DNA from: Flammeovirga pectinis | Lineage (GTDB): Bacteria > Bacteroidota > Bacteroidia > Cytophagales > Flammeovirgaceae | DNA length: 64,000 nucleotides | Reading direction: 5' to 3' | NCBI RefSeq assembly: GCF_003970675.1 | Contig: NZ_CP034562.1 | Coordinates: 1,550,001-1,614,000 of the forward strand | Shown: piece after piece, positions 1 to 8,444 of the stretch | Layout of the letters: every line of letters starts with the position of its first letter | Position numbering within the stretch: position 1 is the first letter of the stretch | The notes under the pieces: generated by a model | Seen by the model: only the letters and a program-made list of their open reading frames with translations | Databases searched by the model: none | Told to the model about the DNA's origin: nothing | Program-made: the position numbers and the translations under genes

Positions 1-2
1 TA

Positions 3-434
3 TATACTGTTTCTTTATATTTAGATGAAAAATTATACGATAGTTGGAACAACGAAGATCGTTATATTTATATCTTTTTGTTAGAAAATGATGGTAGTAT
101 GCAACTTCTGTTCCCAGATAGAAACGCATCTGTAGAGAACAATACAGAGCAAATTGCTCAAGAAAAAGGGGATTATAAAAGTACAATTAAATTAGTAGAA
201 GCAGGTGAATTAGCTGTTTCTCCTCCTTTTACAACAGATAATATTTTAATGTTAAGTACTACTAGTGCTATTATTGATACTTCTATTTTTAATCAGACAG
301 GAGTAAGGTCTAGGGGTAGCGGAGAAGATGCTTCTTTAGAATCTCTGTTGGAAGAGGAAGATACAAGGAAAACAAATTCTGTTAGTAATTGGTACTTAGA
401 AAAACACACCTTTTACGGAGAAGAAGTTAACTAA
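3..434 (+). CDS. C-terminal part of a DUF4384-like protein (5' end outside window)
   Basis: The reading frame is open from base 3 and no start is visible; the first in-frame ATG (base 99) lies inside the domain, so the gene begins upstream of the window. The visible 143 residues include hydrophobic strands followed by YIYIFLLENDGSMQLLFPD and later a PPF turn. This resembles the DUF4384 domain, a beta-rich module often attached to caspase-like peptidases, kinases or secreted proteins. The end is acidic (LEEEDTRK). The N-terminal domain that would tell its role is missing. The family call is by motif impression only. Confidence 0.5.
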   Translation, partial: YTVSLYLDEKLYDSWNNEDRYIYIFLLENDGSMQLLFPDRNASVENNTEQIAQEKGDYKSTIKLVEAGELAVSPPFTTDNILMLSTTSAIIDTSIFNQTGVRSRGSGEDASLESLLEEEDTRKTNSVSNWYLEKHTFYGEEVN

Positions 435-440
435 AAAAGA

Positions 441-474
441 AAGCCTATCAAACTTAAATTTGATAGGCTTTTTT
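441..474 (+). terminator. Intrinsic terminator between convergent genes
   Basis: A perfect 12-bp inverted repeat (441-452 with 459-470, arm AAGCCTATCAAA) with a 6-base loop is followed by a T run. An A run precedes it, so it can also stop the convergent gene ending at 479. Confidence 0.85.
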
Positions 475-478
475 GTGC

Positions 479-1213
479 TTAATGAATAAACCAATTTCCT
501 AAGAAATGCGGAAGCATCTGACGCCAAGTAGGCCAATCATGATGAATATCGTGACCCCATACTTCTAAATGGTTATGGATGCCTTTTGCATTTAAAACAT
601 GTGATAATTCAATAGCAGCAGATGGTTTTTCGTGGTTACCTTGTCCGGTTGCTAAAACAATTTCTTTTTGTTTTAATTGATCAATGATATAATGATCATT
701 CCACCCCGGTAAATAACTTAAAGGTGAATTAAAGAATGTAAGATCATCAGCATATCCTTTTGTATAAGAATGTAACTGGTAATCGCCACTCATTGCAATT
801 AAACCCCAAAATAAATCAGGACGCTTAAAGAAGATATTTGCTGAATGTAAAGCTCCAAAAGAAGCACCTGATAGAATAATTGGAGTGTGTCCTCCGCAAT
901 CATTAAAAATGTAAGGAACTACCTCGTCATAGATATAATGATTAAAAGCTTCTTGTCTTTCAGCTTTATGTCTTGGGTGCATCTGATTGTTCATCCAAGA
1001 CTCCGTATTTATACTATTAATTGAATACACTTTAAGTTTACCGGCATCGATAAAAGGTTTTAAAGCATCAATTAATTGAAATCTTTCGTATTCTAAAAAG
1101 TCTGCAGCAGCAGTAGGGAATAAAAGTAATGCAGGTCCATAATGACCATAACTTACTATATCCATCCATTTATTTAAACGTGGACTATGCCACCCACTAA
1201 TATCTCTTTTCAT
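479..1213 (-). CDS. Single-domain esterase/alpha-beta hydrolase of the ligase cluster
   Basis: A 244-residue protein of the putative esterase group (COG4947-like). The nucleophile elbow GASFGA near residue 117 gives the catalytic Ser, and GHDIHHDWP near the C terminus gives the probable catalytic His. No signal peptide is seen, so it is probably cytoplasmic. It is the last gene of a leftward set, 33 bases after the ATP-grasp gene, so co-transcription is likely. In this setting it could release or cleave an ester or amide product made by the neighbouring ligases; that role is inference. The fold assignment is fairly secure and the substrate is unknown. Confidence 0.8.
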   Translation of the reverse strand: MKRDISGWHSPRLNKWMDIVSYGHYGPALLLFPTAAADFLEYERFQLIDALKPFIDAGKLKVYSINSINTESWMNNQMHPRHKAERQEAFNHYIYDEVVPYIFNDCGGHTPIILSGASFGALHSANIFFKRPDLFWGLIAMSGDYQLHSYTKGYADDLTFFNSPLSYLPGWNDHYIIDQLKQKEIVLATGQGNHEKPSAAIELSHVLNAKGIHNHLEVWGHDIHHDWPTWRQMLPHFLGNWFIH

Positions 1214-1246
1214 TGTAGTATCTTATAAAGTTTATTTGTATTTCTC

Positions 1247-2467
1247 TTATGTAGTAGGTCTATCTCTTGTAGAAGGTAGAGTTGCAAAAAAGTCTTCGTA
1301 AAAACGAGAAGCATACTGCTCAAGTAATTCTGTTACTCTTTCTAATTTATCTGAAGAAACAATAACACCAGCATGGTATTGTTTATTCATTTTCCAAACA
1401 ACTTCCGCATCATTATATTGAGATAATTCTGGCCATTCTTGTTTAGCTAATGAAACAATGATTCCGGAATAATCATTCTTTAAAGTAGGTAAGTTGTATG
1501 TAGTATTTGTTGCAACAGCATACTCAATTTTAGCCCACTCTTTCCAAAGGTTTACATTAGATGAAGCCTCTAACATTTCTGCAATGTTTGCACCACCAAC
1601 TCTAGAAGCAGTCTCTAGAAAGATATATTTTCCCGTTGCGTGGTCTTTGATATACTCAGAATGAGATGCACCATGTTTTAAACCAAAACCACTTAAAAGT
1701 TGTTCGTTTAAAGCTAAAACTTCTTCTGTTTCTTTTGCATCATGTTCCATGGTATGTGTTCTGAAAACCCCACCATCATGTGCTACTTCCATTGGCGTAT
1801 TCATGTACCTGTGCGCACGAGAGAAAATGATTTTACCATTTAATGATAAACTATCTACGTGTAACACATCACCAGGACGGAATGCTTCTGCAAGAAAGTC
1901 ATCTCTTTCATCCCCAAGACCGTTAACAGCATCCCAAAATTCTTGATGCGTGTGCACTTTTTGGATTCCAGAAGCTGATGCTTCAGAGCGAGGTTTAATT
2001 AACCAAGGTCCTTCCACATTTTCTAGAAAATCATGAATCATTTCATTAGAGAAAAGCCCCGTAAATTTAGGTATGGGTAAGCCAAGATCTTCAGCTTTCA
2101 TTCTCATACCTAACTTATCTCTAAAATGTCTAACCGTTGTTTGCCCCATTCCTGGAGTTCTGAAATGCTCTCTAAGATAAGCCGCTTTTTCAACATCAAA
2201 ATCATCTAATGCAACAATAATATCGAAAGGTTCTTCTCTAAATTTGAAAGCCAATCCTTTGATAACGTGCTCGTAGTTCCAGTCTTTTGCTGACTGTCCA
2301 CTAAATATCATTTCATCAATGCTGTCTTTTGGCCAAGCATGATGCTCTAAATCTTTAACAGTAAGTAAAGTTACTTTTGCACCAGTTTCTTTTGCTCCAA
2401 TAAGGAAGTCTTCACCTTTGAAATAACAAGAAACACACAGAATCGATAAAGGTCTTTGATGACTCAT
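1247..2467 (-). CDS. ATP-grasp carboxylate-amine ligase
   Basis: A 406-residue ATP-grasp protein. Residues 1-110 form a Rossmann-like pre-ATP-grasp domain. LIKPRSEASASGI (156-168) carries the ATP-binding Lys158 and the flexible loop, and FLETASRVGGAN (283-294) gives the Mg-binding Glu285 and Arg289-x-Gly-Gly. This resembles carbamoyl-phosphate-synthase/biotin-carboxylase-type members. It would activate a carboxylate as an acyl phosphate and join it to an amine. It lies between an aminopeptidase and an esterase on the same strand. The 155-base gap before it holds a long inverted repeat. The substrate cannot be read from sequence. Confidence 0.88.
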   Translation of the reverse strand: MSHQRPLSILCVSCYFKGEDFLIGAKETGAKVTLLTVKDLEHHAWPKDSIDEMIFSGQSAKDWNYEHVIKGLAFKFREEPFDIIVALDDFDVEKAAYLREHFRTPGMGQTTVRHFRDKLGMRMKAEDLGLPIPKFTGLFSNEMIHDFLENVEGPWLIKPRSEASASGIQKVHTHQEFWDAVNGLGDERDDFLAEAFRPGDVLHVDSLSLNGKIIFSRAHRYMNTPMEVAHDGGVFRTHTMEHDAKETEEVLALNEQLLSGFGLKHGASHSEYIKDHATGKYIFLETASRVGGANIAEMLEASSNVNLWKEWAKIEYAVATNTTYNLPTLKNDYSGIIVSLAKQEWPELSQYNDAEVVWKMNKQYHAGVIVSSDKLERVTELLEQYASRFYEDFFATLPSTRDRPTT

Positions 2468-2491
2468 AGTACTATAAAATAGGTTTAATAA

Positions 2492-2569
2492 GTATGTTTG
2501 GAAGTTTAACTAAGGTTGAAAACAAACCACTAAGGTGTGTATTCAAAAGGGTTTATCTTCCAAACATAC
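2492..2569. repeat. 78-bp inverted repeat in the intergenic gap
   Basis: Perfect 13-bp arms (GTATGTTTGGAAG at 2492-2504 and its complement at 2557-2569) enclose 52 bases that contain two CTAAGGT copies 20 bases apart (near 2510 and 2530). There is no T run, so a simple terminator is unlikely. It may be an operator, an RNA hairpin or a remnant of a small mobile repeat. Confidence 0.6.
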
Positions 2570-2622
2570 GCTGAATTGAATGTTTATTACCTCAACTGAA
2601 AAATAGAGGTAGGGTATTTATA

Positions 2623-4065
2623 TTATTGATTAGCGATGATTTTGGCAAATTCAAGCAATAAGTGAACGCCAAAACCTGTTGCATTTCTATCTTTTCCATA
2701 GCCATTTGCAGCAAATGCTACTCCGGCAATATCTAAGTGAGCCCATTTTGTGTTTTCTTGAACAAAGGCTTCTATAAATTTAGCTGCATGGATAGCACCA
2801 GCGGCTGGGTTACCTGGGTAATTTTTTACATCGGCAACATCAGATTGAATGCCTTTATTGTACACATCCCATAATGGTAATTGCCATATTTTTTCATCAG
2901 TAGAGATACTAGCCTCAGTTAAGAGTTGTGCAGTCTCTACGTTATTACTTAACATTGCACCTGCTTCATAGCCTAATGTCATAACAGAGGAACCCGTAAG
3001 TGTTGCAATATCAACTATATGGTCAAAGTTCTTCATTTTACAAGCAAAAGAGACACCATCAGCAAGGCATAATCTACCTTCTGCATCTGTGTCAATTACT
3101 TCAATGGTTTTTCCAGAATGACTTTGAATAACGTCTCCAGGTTTTACAGAAGCACCATCTACCATGTTATCAGTAGCAGGAATGAAACCAGTAACAGCAA
3201 TAGGTAATCGCATTCCAGCAATAGCAGCAATTGCTCCAGCTACTGCAGCAGCTCCACCCATGTCACATTTCATCCAATGCATATTTTGAGAACCCTTCAT
3301 AGAAATTCCACCTGTATCGAAAGTTACACCTTTACCTACAAATGCAATTGAAGCAACTGGATTTTTTGGTGTGTATTCTAAGATAGAAAACGAAGGATTG
3401 TTTTTACTACCTGCGTTTACAGCAAGAACAGCATGTAAACCAAGTGTTTTTAAACCTTCTCTACTTCTAAAAGTAGTAGCATCAAACCCAAATTCGTTAG
3501 ATTTTGCCTCAATCTCGTCAGCAAATCCTTGAGGGTCTATAATGTTAGAAGGAGTATCAACAAGGTACATCGCCCATAATTTGGCTTCAGCTACCTTTTT
3601 GGCATCTTCAATAAGAATAATATGTTTTGCTCTATTTTCTTTAGGAAGAATAAGGTGAATATCAACATTAGTTGGTATACCTTTTAGTTGATAATGTCCT
3701 AATAGAACACCTGATATAATAGGAGAGATAACATTTTCTAAATGATCTCCTAAATGTTTTAAATTTAAAGTATATGATTTACCTACTTTATCTCGATTAG
3801 CAAAAACATGCTTTCTTACAGCATCTTCAATTACTTTAAAAGCGATAGAATCTCCAATACCCAATAATGTTACTTTTTTATCATTATTTCTTAAAACAAT
3901 TGATTCTCCTGCTTTAGCCAGAAAATCATTTTTTAAGATAGGTACAGAGATATTCCACTTTTGAGCAGCTCTTTCCAATCGTTTTTCCCAAGTAGACTCG
4001 GTATAAATTACTAACGAAGGAATTTCCCAAGATTCAGTATTATCAATTAATAAATTAGTTAACAT
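2623..4065 (-). CDS. M17 leucyl aminopeptidase family protein
   Basis: A 480-residue M17 peptidase. The two-metal site is complete compared with E. coli PepA: Lys245 and Asp250 in GKGVTFDTGG, Lys257, Asp268 in CDMGG, and Asp327, Glu329 and Arg331 in DTDAEGRL (usual form NTDAEGRL). Residues 1-160 are the variable N-terminal domain. It would remove N-terminal residues from peptides in the cytoplasm as a hexamer. It lies 32 bases after the tandem-esterase gene and upstream of an ATP-grasp gene. It may be a general peptidase or a dedicated processing enzyme of the cluster. Confidence 0.93.
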   Translation of the reverse strand: MLTNLLIDNTESWEIPSLVIYTESTWEKRLERAAQKWNISVPILKNDFLAKAGESIVLRNNDKKVTLLGIGDSIAFKVIEDAVRKHVFANRDKVGKSYTLNLKHLGDHLENVISPIISGVLLGHYQLKGIPTNVDIHLILPKENRAKHIILIEDAKKVAEAKLWAMYLVDTPSNIIDPQGFADEIEAKSNEFGFDATTFRSREGLKTLGLHAVLAVNAGSKNNPSFSILEYTPKNPVASIAFVGKGVTFDTGGISMKGSQNMHWMKCDMGGAAAVAGAIAAIAGMRLPIAVTGFIPATDNMVDGASVKPGDVIQSHSGKTIEVIDTDAEGRLCLADGVSFACKMKNFDHIVDIATLTGSSVMTLGYEAGAMLSNNVETAQLLTEASISTDEKIWQLPLWDVYNKGIQSDVADVKNYPGNPAAGAIHAAKFIEAFVQENTKWAHLDIAGVAFAANGYGKDRNATGFGVHLLLEFAKIIANQ

Positions 4066-4097
4066 TATGTATATGGTTTATGTAGTATTTCTTGTGG

Positions 4098-5750
4098 TTA
4101 ATAAAAGAGTATATTCATGGCTTCTTCAAATTCTTGACCCCAAACAGCTTCTGAATGGTTGGCATCATGATTTATTTTAAGCGGAAGGTGCTGACCTTCA
4201 AAACCTCTATCTTTTAAAATTTCAATTAACTCATCAATTTCATCTAATAGTGTTTCACTTTCTTTTCCTCCACCGTAAAAATAGATCATTGATTTCAAGA
4301 AAGGGGTAACCCTCTTGGCTAAAGCAAATATTTTACTAGAATACCACAATGATGGAGAGAAAATCATGTATTTACCAAATGCTTCTGGTCTATAAAGACC
4401 TGCATACAAGCTTACTAATCCTCCCATAGAACTTCCACCTATTCCAGTATTTTCTCTATCTTGTTTAGAAGGGAAGTTTCTATTTATGTATGGAACTAGT
4501 GTATCAACAATAAAATTAATATATCTTTTTCCGCTTCCACCTGTACCGTTTTCATCTGCAAAAGGGGCAAACTCTTCAATACGTTCTTCATCACCATGTT
4601 CAATAGCAATCACAATTATCTTCTTGCCCTGATCAATCATTTCGGACATAACCTTATGAATACCCCACATTCCAAATGGAGCATTTTTATTGAACAGGTT
4701 TTGTGCATCGTGTAAATACATAACAGGATAACGTTCCGTAAAAGAATCCCATCCTTTCGGTAACAATGCCCAAACAGCCCTTTTTTTTCCTAATTGCGGC
4801 ATATCAAACTTATCGCTGATAAGCATGATATCTACATTTGGAGCTTCGGACATAGCATCTAAATGAAACCACATTTTGTGTCTTCTTTCTGCTAATTGTT
4901 GACGGTCAGTTTTAACATAATCATTACCACCAAAAGCCCATGTTAAAAAGTTAGGTAAAACAGCAGACCAAGTATTAAAGTTATGTTCACCATCTGTTAT
5001 TTCAACATAAGTAATATCATCGTGGATATCATAACCTTTTTTGTCAAGCTCTTTAATTATATCAAGGGTATCATCTATAGAATCTATAATGCCGTTATTA
5101 TTTCTGTCAGATGTTTCGTCTTTAGTACCCGTTTGCAACCAGAATTTCAATCCTTCTTTTTTAGAAGAGTTTTGAATTGTTCTATGCATTATACGGTCTA
5201 TATCATCATTGTAATCTCCTTCGGCAGGTTTATCCCTCCACCAAAATGAACCAGAGAATACTCCAATTTTGTTAAAATATTGAGGGTAGTGCCAAGAGAT
5301 ATCTAAAGCAGCCAATCCTCCTAATGAAAAACCTGCAAAAGCAATGTCTTTTGGAGAAGAGGAAATGTTAAAGCTCTTTCTGCAATAGGGAATTAGTTCT
5401 TCAATAACAAAACGGGAAAAATCGTGTGCTTTATCTCCTCTGTTCATATAATCAGCAGAAGAAATACAGCCATATTCATCAATTCTTAAAGCACTACAAT
5501 GTATTCCTATAACCGCTATAGGGTTAATTACTTTAAGGTCATAAAGGTGATTTAAAGTAGAATACATCTGAACAGCTTCCATATCTTGTCCGTCATTAAA
5601 AAAAGCAGCCTGTATAGGAGAAGGCTCTTTTTTATGAGGAAGAAAAATAGAAAGAACTACATCTCTTCTTAAGAAATTGGAATAATAGGTCTGTTCAATG
5701 TGATCAAAATACTGATTTTCATCATTATTCTGTGATTGATGGTGGTTCAT
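4098..5750 (-). CDS. Tandem two-domain esterase (esterase D-like repeats)
   Basis: A 550-residue protein made of two esterase D-type alpha/beta-hydrolase domains. Domain 1 (about 15-275) has GFSLGG with Ser142 and GEHNFNTW with His256. Domain 2 (about 290-550) has GSSMGG with Ser441 and ANHSEAVW with His532. Domain 1 also holds an EF-hand-like loop (DRNNNGIIDSID, 215-226) that could bind calcium. Such esterases act on siderophore or ester-linked products and on acyl esters. No signal peptide is seen. It is the first gene of the leftward set, opposite the rightward ligase operon. Both domains appear catalytically intact. Confidence 0.85.
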   Translation of the reverse strand: MNHHQSQNNDENQYFDHIEQTYYSNFLRRDVVLSIFLPHKKEPSPIQAAFFNDGQDMEAVQMYSTLNHLYDLKVINPIAVIGIHCSALRIDEYGCISSADYMNRGDKAHDFSRFVIEELIPYCRKSFNISSSPKDIAFAGFSLGGLAALDISWHYPQYFNKIGVFSGSFWWRDKPAEGDYNDDIDRIMHRTIQNSSKKEGLKFWLQTGTKDETSDRNNNGIIDSIDDTLDIIKELDKKGYDIHDDITYVEITDGEHNFNTWSAVLPNFLTWAFGGNDYVKTDRQQLAERRHKMWFHLDAMSEAPNVDIMLISDKFDMPQLGKKRAVWALLPKGWDSFTERYPVMYLHDAQNLFNKNAPFGMWGIHKVMSEMIDQGKKIIVIAIEHGDEERIEEFAPFADENGTGGSGKRYINFIVDTLVPYINRNFPSKQDRENTGIGGSSMGGLVSLYAGLYRPEAFGKYMIFSPSLWYSSKIFALAKRVTPFLKSMIYFYGGGKESETLLDEIDELIEILKDRGFEGQHLPLKINHDANHSEAVWGQEFEEAMNILFY

Positions 5751-6027
5751 TAAACTTTTGATTTGAAAACAACAAGCACGGGGTCTTATACACTGTGTTA
5801 GGGCATCCTAACTTAAATCGACTGCAATGATACATCAAATAAATGAAAATACTATTGAAATTTTACAAATAATTTACAATGATTAATAATTGTTTTTGTA
5901 GCTTTGCACTCGTTATGGATAATTGATCAATTCATTTAAAGGATTAATCTTTTATTTATTACAACGATTTGGTGACCCAAATTACCCATTATAACAATAA
6001 CCTAGTCATTCAATTAAAATATTATCC
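5751..6027. promoter_or_regulatory. Divergent control region of the ligase cluster
   Basis: This 277-base region separates the two gene sets and must hold both promoters. A TAnnTTTG match (TAGCTTTG, 5899-5906) faces the rightward operon; no good -33 TTTG is seen at the right distance. A one-mismatch leftward match (complement of 5825-5832) could serve the esterase gene. The rightward leader would be about 115 bases. Confidence 0.4.
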
Positions 6028-7161
6028 ATGAAAAAAATTGGTATCCTCTTTGGTAAGGAGCGTAGTTTTCCTCAAGCTTTTATTGATAAAGTAAACGAAA
6101 TTGCTCCTAAAGGTATTACTGCAGAAGCAGTTTCTATCGACAAAGTAGTCCAAGGTAAAGCAACTGAATACGCTGTTATTATTGACCGTATTTCTCAGGA
6201 TGTACCCTTTTACCGTGCTTTCTTAAAGAACGCTGCAATTTGTGGTACAGCTGTAATCAATAACCCATTCTGGTGGAGTGCTGATGAGAAATTTTTCAAT
6301 AATGCATTAGCATTAAAAGTTGGTGTACCTGTACCAAAGACTGTTTTATTACCGTCTAACCAATGGCCTGATGATACAAACCAAGATTCTTTCACAAACT
6401 TGGCTTACCCATTAGATTGGAATAGTATTTTTGATTATATCGGTTTTCCTGCCTACATGAAACCACATGATGGTGGAGGTTGGAAAAGTGTTTATAAAGT
6501 AAATGATTCTAATGAACTTTTTGAAAAGCATGCTGAAACTGAACGTTTAGTAATGATGCTTCAAGAAGAAATTAAATTTACGGAGTACTTCCGTTGTTAT
6601 TGTTTAGGAGGTAAGTATGTTCACATCATGCCTTACGCTCCAGAAAATCAACCTCATTTACGTTATGTAGTTGATCAAGACAAACCAACTGATCCAAAAT
6701 TATTGAAAACTATCGAGGAGTATGTTCTTAAATTGAATCATGCTTTAGGGTATGATTTCAATACTGTAGAATTTGCAATCAGAGATGGTGTTCCTTATGC
6801 AATTGATTTCTGTAACCCAGCACCAGATGCAGGTTTAGAGTCAGTAGGACAAGAAAATTTTGCATGGATCGTTGAACACGCAGCTAAGTTTGCCATCGAA
6901 AGAGCAGAAGCTCAAGTAGAAGGACAAGATAACTTAACTTGGGGTACTTATGTACAAGAAGGTGTACAACAATCTTTAAAAAAGGCTGTTAAAAAAGCTC
7001 CTGTAGCAAAGAAAGCACCGGCAACACGTAAGCCTGCTGCTAAAAAAACTACAGCTGCTGAAAAGAAAACAACTGCAGCTAAAAAGGCTCCAGCAAAAAA
7101 AGCCCCAGTAAAAAAGGCAACAACTGCTAAGAAAACTTCGACAAGAGCGAAGAAAGCTTAG
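6028..7161 (+). CDS. ATP-grasp ligase with Lys/Ala-rich histone H1-like tail
   Basis: A 377-residue protein. Residues 1-315 are an ATP-grasp enzyme: an N-terminal alpha/beta domain, AYMKPHDGGGWKSV (142-155, Lys145 for ATP) and FAIRDGVPYAIDFCNPAPD (249-267), with Asp260 and Asn263 as metal ligands. Residues 318-377 are a low-complexity tail of KKA, KKAP and KKTT units with about 21 Lys, 2 Arg and a single Glu. It is like histone H1 C-terminal tails and may bind DNA, RNA or polyphosphate, or be a lysine-rich acceptor for modification. It is the first gene of the rightward operon. Confidence 0.88.
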   Translation: MKKIGILFGKERSFPQAFIDKVNEIAPKGITAEAVSIDKVVQGKATEYAVIIDRISQDVPFYRAFLKNAAICGTAVINNPFWWSADEKFFNNALALKVGVPVPKTVLLPSNQWPDDTNQDSFTNLAYPLDWNSIFDYIGFPAYMKPHDGGGWKSVYKVNDSNELFEKHAETERLVMMLQEEIKFTEYFRCYCLGGKYVHIMPYAPENQPHLRYVVDQDKPTDPKLLKTIEEYVLKLNHALGYDFNTVEFAIRDGVPYAIDFCNPAPDAGLESVGQENFAWIVEHAAKFAIERAEAQVEGQDNLTWGTYVQEGVQQSLKKAVKKAPVAKKAPATRKPAAKKTTAAEKKTTAAKKAPAKKAPVKKATTAKKTSTRAKKA

Positions 7162-7170
7162 TTTTAAATA

Positions 7171-7214
7171 ATTAAGAGTTACCAATTTTCTTAGGAGTAT
7201 TGGTAACTCTTAAT
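7171..7214 (+). repeat. 16-bp perfect hairpin between ATP-grasp and GCS2 genes
   Basis: Arms 7171-7186 and 7199-7214 (ATTAAGAGTTACCAAT and its complement) pair perfectly around 12 bases. It is not followed by T residues (GCTATATATCCCCCC), so it is probably an mRNA processing or stability hairpin or a partial terminator rather than a full stop. Confidence 0.6.
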
Positions 7215-7272
7215 GCTATATATCCCCCCTTGATAATCTTAAAAAAAACCTATTTTTACCTACTGAATTATT

Positions 7273-8418
7273 ATGAGCAAAAAATTTACAATTGGTATAG
7301 AGGAGGAGTTCCAAACTGTAAGTATGGAAGACCTATCTCTAAAGGCTCACTTGTATGAAATCCTAGATCAAGATAAGAAGTATTTTCATGAGCATGTAAA
7401 GCCTGAAATGCATAAAGCAGTTCTTGAGGTAGGAACGCATATTTGTGAAAATATCGATGAAGCTCGTAAGGATGTAGTTCGTCTTAGAAATATGGCTGCT
7501 CAAATGGCAGGAGATCAAGATCAGTATATTGCTGCTGCTGGTTCTCATCCGTTTTCTTCGTGGACAGAACAATTAATGACGGATGACCCTCGTTACAATC
7601 AAATTGTCAACGAACTTCAAGATGCTGCAAGATCAAATTTAATTTTTGGTATGCACGTTCATGTAGGAATAGAAAATCGTAACCAAGCGTTACATTTAAT
7701 GAATCAGGCGAGGTATTTCTTACCTCATATATTTGCTCTTTCTACAAACTCACCATTCTGGGAAGGTAGAAATACAGGATACATGTCTTACAGGACAAAA
7801 GTTTTTGATAAATTTCCAAGAACGGGTATTCCTGAATTTTATGCTTCTGCAGCAGAATATGATGAGTACATAGAAATGCTAACTACTACAAATTGTATTG
7901 ATAATGCAAAGAAAATATGGTGGGATATCCGTATGCATCCATTTTACAATACAATAGAATTTAGAATCTGTGATGTACAGATGACTACAGAAGAAACTCT
8001 AGCTATTGCCTCTTTAGTACAAGCGATTGTTTGTAAACTAGATAAATTAATGAGACAGAATATGTCTTTCAGAATATATAGAAGAGCATTAGTGAACGAA
8101 AATAAGTGGAGAGCCGCAAGGTACGGTTTAGAAGGCAAACTAATTGATTTTGGTAAACGTGAAGAAGTAGATTCTAAACAACTAATCTTAGAAATTCTTG
8201 ATTTTGTAGATGATGTTGTAGATGAACTTGGTAGCCGAGATGTTCTAGAAACCATTCCTGCTTTATTAGAAAAAGGAACTGGTGCTAGAAGACAATTAGA
8301 AATATTTAAGCAAACAAATAGTCTTGAAGATGTAGCTAAATATATTGTTCAAGAAACAAATAAAGACTTAGATACCAAATTACCTTGGAATTTAACAATA
8401 CCTAGTGTGGGTGTGTAA
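7273..8418 (+). CDS. GCS2-family carboxylate-amine ligase (COG2170, YbdK-like)
   Basis: A 381-residue glutamate-cysteine-ligase-type-2 family enzyme. GIEEEFQ (8-14) gives the metal/ATP-binding glutamates, GMHVHVGIENR the central strand, and WWDIRMHPFYNTIEFRICDV the family signature, here with the same spacing as in COG2170 proteins. These enzymes have a glutamine-synthetase-like fold and use ATP to join an amino-acid carboxylate to an amine. The E. coli member YbdK has weak glutamate-cysteine ligase activity. The gene is followed after 26 bases by the amidotransferase-like gene. The true amine and acid substrates are unknown. Confidence 0.9.
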   Translation: MSKKFTIGIEEEFQTVSMEDLSLKAHLYEILDQDKKYFHEHVKPEMHKAVLEVGTHICENIDEARKDVVRLRNMAAQMAGDQDQYIAAAGSHPFSSWTEQLMTDDPRYNQIVNELQDAARSNLIFGMHVHVGIENRNQALHLMNQARYFLPHIFALSTNSPFWEGRNTGYMSYRTKVFDKFPRTGIPEFYASAAEYDEYIEMLTTTNCIDNAKKIWWDIRMHPFYNTIEFRICDVQMTTEETLAIASLVQAIVCKLDKLMRQNMSFRIYRRALVNENKWRAARYGLEGKLIDFGKREEVDSKQLILEILDFVDDVVDELGSRDVLETIPALLEKGTGARRQLEIFKQTNSLEDVAKYIVQETNKDLDTKLPWNLTIPSVGV

Positions 8419-8444
8419 TTAATAAAGAACATTTTTAAAGTTTA

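Noticed and set aside
6976-7185. Minus-strand ORF rich in Cys, Ser and Phe
   Set aside because: It is the mirror of the Lys/Ala-rich tail codons of the ATP-grasp gene, not a separate protein.
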